DNA of 64,000 nt from positions 1 through 64,000 of the forward strand of contig JBAIAC010000557.1 of NCBI GenBank assembly GCA_037349315.1. Direction: 5' to 3'. The notes beneath the pieces are model-generated. The model was not told the DNA's origin. It did not search any database and was given only the letters and a program-made list of their open reading frames with translations. A program made the translations under genes and the position numbers. Shown in pieces: positions 60,048 through 64,000 of the stretch (position 1 is its first letter; each line of letters starts with the position of its first letter). The DNA is from Chelydra serpentina. Lineage: Eukaryota; Chordata; Testudines; Chelydridae.

Positions 60048-61087
60048 CTGTAACAAAGCGGCCTCTGGCCGGACCCAACTGAGAGTGTCAGTTCAGGACA
60101 AATCGGTTCAAGCAGGGCAGTTACAGCCCCAGGCTGGGGTTTTTCCACCTCTAAGGCACCAAACCAGCCAGACAGGAGACTTTGGTCTCTCCCCACTGGC
60201 TAATGACAAGTCATCCCAAGCAATCCCCTAGACACTCCAGTTTCCCAGTCTCACCACCAGTGCCACTCGTTATGGGGATGACTGGTTATGAAAACCAATG
60301 CCCCAGTAAAAGAAAACAGGTTCTCCCGATCCCAACGGACCGAGCCCCAGACCCAGGTCAATAGACAAATCAGATCTTACTCACAAATCACGCTGTTGCC
60401 AATCCTTTAGAATCTGAAATCTAAAGGTTTATTCATAAAAGGAAACAGGTCTAGGTGAGAGCTAGAATTGGTTACATGGAATCAATTACACACAGTGATG
60501 GCAAAGTTCTTGGTTCAGGCTTGTAGCAGATGGAATAAGCTGCAGGTTCAAATTAAGTCTCTAAAGTGCATCCCCAGCTGGGATGGGTCATTCAGTCCTT
60601 TGTGTAGAGCTTCCGTTTGTAGCAAAGTCCCTCCAGAGGTAAGAAGCAGGATTGGAGACAAGATGGAGATGAGGCCTCAGCCTTTTATAGTCTCTTGCCA
60701 TGCGGCCTGTGCTTTCTTTGTTCCAAAGACAAGCTACTCAACACATGGCCTGGAAACACCTCAGAGTCCTGTCCATAGGCAGGTCCCTGCAGACCTTGCT
60801 GAGTCACAAGGTGTGTCTGCCTTCTCTCAATGGGCCATCCAGCAGGCTAGGCAGAGCTGACACCAACTTGTCTGGGGTGTCACCCAGAAGCACAGCACAA
60901 GTTTGAAATACAGACAGGATGGAGCCAATACTTATAACTTTAACTACAAAAGTGATACACACACAGACAGCATCATCCTAACCAGCCAACCAGAACCTTG
61001 TCATAGACACCTCACTCGACAACCTTTGTCCAATATTTGCTGCAAAATATATAACAGTGGTTGCAACAATGATCAATACAGTCACCG
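60048..61087 (-). mobile_element. Antisense AT-richer LTR-like element
   Basis: The composition is much AT-richer than the surroundings. On the minus strand an AATAAA signal lies in TTTATGAATAAACC (60426-60440). It resembles turtle endogenous-retrovirus LTRs, but I could not define both ends or a target duplication. Confidence 0.55.
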
Positions 61088-61205
61088 GTTTCAGTGCAGC
61101 AGCCGTGTGAGTCTGTGTCAGCAGAAAGAAAATAAGAAAAATACTTGTGGCACCTTAGAGACTAACACATTTATTTCAGCAGAAGCTTTGGTGGACTACA
61201 ACACC
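61088..61205 (+). repeat. Dispersed short repeat (turtle-type)
   Basis: The ordered blocks GTTTCAGTGCAGCAGCCGTG, TACTTGTGGCACCTTAGAGA and CTAACACATTTATTTCAGCA belong to a very common reptilian repeat. The class was not assigned. Confidence 0.65.
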
Positions 61206-62100
61206 CAGCCCCCCGCCCCGGGCGCTGGCTGCTAGGTGTGAGTGTCGGGGTGATAGGGTGAACCAGGCGCGGAAGCTCCCTGCTGGAGGCCTCAGGGTAC
61301 TGCCACATCCGTCCCAGGAAAGGAGCAGTGGAGCTAAGTCCTCCAGCAGCCTAGAAAGACTGTGCAGGAAGCAGCCAATCCGGCGGCGGGGGGGGGGGGG
61401 GGCTACAAGGGCCTGGCCAATCAGAGGGTTGCAGGCTAGTACAAAAGGAGCTGCAGTGGAGCTTAGCCCAGAGGCAGCTCCTTGCTGCAGCTAGAGGAGG
61501 GTAGGCTGGGCTCTTGGCCGCCCAAAGGGCGGTGTAGCCCCGTGGATGGCTCTGTGCTGGCAGGACCAGGGCAGCGAGGGGGAGCCCCCTGGCTGGCTGA
61601 GGGGCCTGGAGGCAGAAGAGCCCTGAGCTACGGGTGGAGCAGCGCCGAAGGCTGGGGCTGCCCAGGGAATGGAAAGCAGGTTTATTAAAGGGCCCCAGTG
61701 GCGTGTGGCTGCTATTCTTAGGGTCCCTGGGCTGGGACCCAGAGAAGGGGGTGGGCCTGGATCCCCCCATAGGCCGCCGAGTGAGGTGACCTACAATTGG
61801 GCAGCGATTAAATGCCCTCCCAGAAGCGGGTCTGAGCTGCTTAGGGGCCCAGCTGAAGAGCCGGGGCCAGCATAGAGCAGGGGGGCGAAACCGTTGCCCC
61901 CAGGGAGCCCTGGGCGTCCAGCCCGATCCTGTTTAAAGACCCCAGACACACCTGACCACAACGGGGCGCTTGTGAACGGTGGGTGCCGGGGTTTGTCATT
62001 GTCTCCCCAAGTGCTGCATTGCTAGGGGGGACTTAGCCCTCGACAGCTCGGTGACCCCCACCCTCTGTCTCTAGCCTGCCCTGAGAGCAAACCACCCACT
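61206..62100 (+). repeat. Possible LTR-type repeat
   Basis: The sequence has promoter-like GCCAATCAGAGGGTTGCAGG and a TTTATTAAAGG segment about 240 bp later, an LTR-like layout. No termini or target duplication were found. Confidence 0.3.
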
Positions 62101-64000
62101 GGGGAACAACGCAGCGTATGGGGAAACCGAGGCACAAACAGACCTCAAACAATATTCCCGCTGAATCAGAGGGTGAGGGAGGGCTTGGATCCTTCTACAG
62201 CTGTGACTCTGCGGCCCGTTAACAAGAGGGCTGCGGCTGGGTGAAGTCCCACAGGCGCGGAGGAGGCTGGGGGGCTGTAGTGCTCTGGGGCAGTGCACGG
62301 CTGGGGCAGGGACCCGCGGACAGGCTGAGGTAGGAGCTGCCCAGGGACGCCGCGAGAGATCGTGCGGCGCAGGCCAGTCGTGCGTAACACGAGGTGCTGG
62401 GGTCCCCACCAGCTCCTCTGAGCCGTGAGGGCGGGGCTGGGGGTCGTTAGACGCTGGGTTTGGTTTAGATTCCTGGTTCCCCAGGAGGGTGGGTCTGGAT
62501 GACCTGGCTGGGGAGCTGAGTCGGGGGGGGCGGGTCGCACTGGTGCCTGAACCTGCAACGCCCCCAGCCAGGTGCGTGGAACTGGGCCCTGCAGGGCCAA
62601 GCCGGGAGGTCCCTGGGGCTGGGCCCAGCGGAGGCAGTGAGGTTGATGGTCGCCCAGAAACGCAGCTGGCAGGGAGCAAGCGGAGGGTGATGCCAAGCAC
62701 CTTCCCTGCCCTGCGCAGCGTTCCCCGCAGCTGCCTCAGGGACCGGCCAGGCCAGGGTGGATCCTGCCCCACGGCGCCTGGGCCCATGGGGAGCCCAGCC
62801 TGGCGTCAGCCAGCAACCGGCAGTCACAGCCCAGGGCCCCACGCGGGTGCCCAGCCGAGGTGCTCGGCCTGTGGGTGGGGAAAGGGCCCCTCCAGGAGCT
62901 GGCTGTGGGGCTGGAGGGACCAGGCCTCCAGATGGGGGGTGTGAGGGGGCCTGCTCTGCCAGCCCAGGGATCAAGGAGCCCAAACCCTGCCCAGCGTGGC
63001 ACCCGCCTGGCTGCAGAGGGGAGGAGACACTCCCGGCTGTGACTGCGGCAGCACCGTCCCTCCCCGGGTGCAGCCCTGAGCTCCCGCCACGCTGCGGCTG
63101 GGCTCGCTGGAGAGGTTGGCAGGAAGCGTGAACTCCAGTGTCCCAGCCACATCCCAGCTGAGGCTCTTCCCTCTGCCCCCCTCCTCACCAGCAGCCTGGA
63201 ACAATTGCTCTGAGCTGCCTCGCGGTGTATGTTAACTCTGAACCCTAATGATGGCGACCCACCCCCAGCACTGGAATCTGTGCCACACTGAACCTGTGGG
63301 CCCAGTGAATACATGGGAGTAGGAAACGGGAGCCAGGCCCAGCCTGGATCCAGGCACCCAGAAGCTGAAGGAGCCGGGAATGTAGGTGGCGCTGAAGCTG
63401 CGGGGCATGTCCCAGAGGAGCAGGGGGCCCTGGGGGGCCTGGCACGCTGACGGGGTACTTCCACGGGACAGATGCCGGGGAGCCGTGACACTGGCTCCCC
63501 CTCCAGGCCCCGGGAAGCAGACGGATTTTATTTTCGAAGCAGATGATCTGACAGCAACCTGTCCATGGGGCCCGAGCCGCCTGGCCGTGCCAACGCTGGG
63601 GGGCGGGCGCCTGGCACAGGGCTGGGGATCCCGAGAGACGCTCCTGCCGGGGCCCTCGGGGAGGCGCCTGCTCCAGCACAGAGACCCCGGGTCAGAGCCG
63701 GAGCAGGGGGAGAGCGGGGGGGTGACGGCAGAGAGCAGACGCTCCCCCCTGGGCCGACACGCGGCCAGTGTGTTCCCACCGAGCCGCTAGTTACAGCAGC
63801 GTCACTAACGGGGCGAGTGGGGGTGAGGGGTGGGGAGGGGGGCCTGGCAGCCGGTGGCTGGGGCAGTGCTGCCCATCTCCACCAGGTGGCAGTGCGGCAC
63901 GGGTGAAACAAACTCCCGACCCGCAGCCCCCTGCTCGCCCAGCCCTGGGCTCCCCCCACCATCTCTGCCGGTGCCCCTCACTCCCGACCCGCAGCCCCCC
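62101..64000. other. No recognised gene
   Basis: This is GC-rich intergenic sequence. Open frames overlap on both strands with no similarity or splice structure that I can support. Confidence 0.4.

Noticed and set aside
58356..64000. Possible first exons of SPEG, the neighbour of DES in mammals
   Set aside because: No immunoglobulin-domain or other SPEG-like peptide with splice sites was found in either strand.

Overview
The window is vertebrate nuclear DNA, most probably from a turtle and probably from a gene-dense, GC-rich microchromosome. The pointers are a near full-length CR1 LINE ending in ATTCTATG octamers, a turtle-type tRNA-derived SINE, Gmr1-like Gypsy LTR elements with a SCAN-like Gag, and very GC-rich sequence packed with minisatellites. 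The species call is inference. Nothing bacterial, plasmid-like or CRISPR-like is present.

Two real protein-coding genes are seen, in divergent (head-to-head) order. On the minus strand is the 5' end of DNPEP (aspartyl aminopeptidase): coding exons at 4746-4751, 3377-3458 and 141-229, with the rest of the gene beyond position 1. On the plus strand is a complete desmin gene (DES). It has nine coding exons between 41454 and 57583, encodes 461 aa, has canonical GT-AG introns with the expected type III intermediate-filament phases, a TATA-like box near 41337 and a poly(A) signal at 58333. This DNPEP/DES order and orientation is also that of mammals, so synteny supports both calls.

The roughly 36.7 kb between the two start codons holds nested mobile elements and minisatellite arrays. 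At 5.7-19.8 kb lie three Gmr1-like Gypsy elements or remnants (5688-9113; 12758-13930; 14579-19752), solo LTRs with target-site duplications, and CR1 pieces. At 19.9-33.9 kb are long minisatellites, one split by a 4.07 kb CR1 copy (24717-28789). At 34.4-41.2 kb are LTR fragments, a MIR, a 40-bp array of about 46 copies, and a G-rich array that stops about 110 bp upstream of the desmin TATA-like box. Mammalian DES has muscle control elements in the corresponding interval; here only short islands of non-repetitive DNA remain between arrays.

Desmin introns 1, 3, 4 and 8 are largely minisatellite, and introns 5 and 6 carry antisense LTR or other interspersed repeats. Downstream of DES (58.4-64 kb) there is a 47-bp array, LTR fragments and no recognised gene. 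Most long open frames in the window are artefacts of stop-free GC-rich tandem repeats and are not annotated. No wholly new biological system was found. The most notable observations are a SINE-seeded minisatellite that supplies the splice acceptor tract of desmin exon 5, Gypsy elements with integrase upstream of reverse transcriptase and a SCAN-like Gag, a shortened desmin head lacking a proline-directed serine segment, and a palindromic NRF1-like site beside the DNPEP start.
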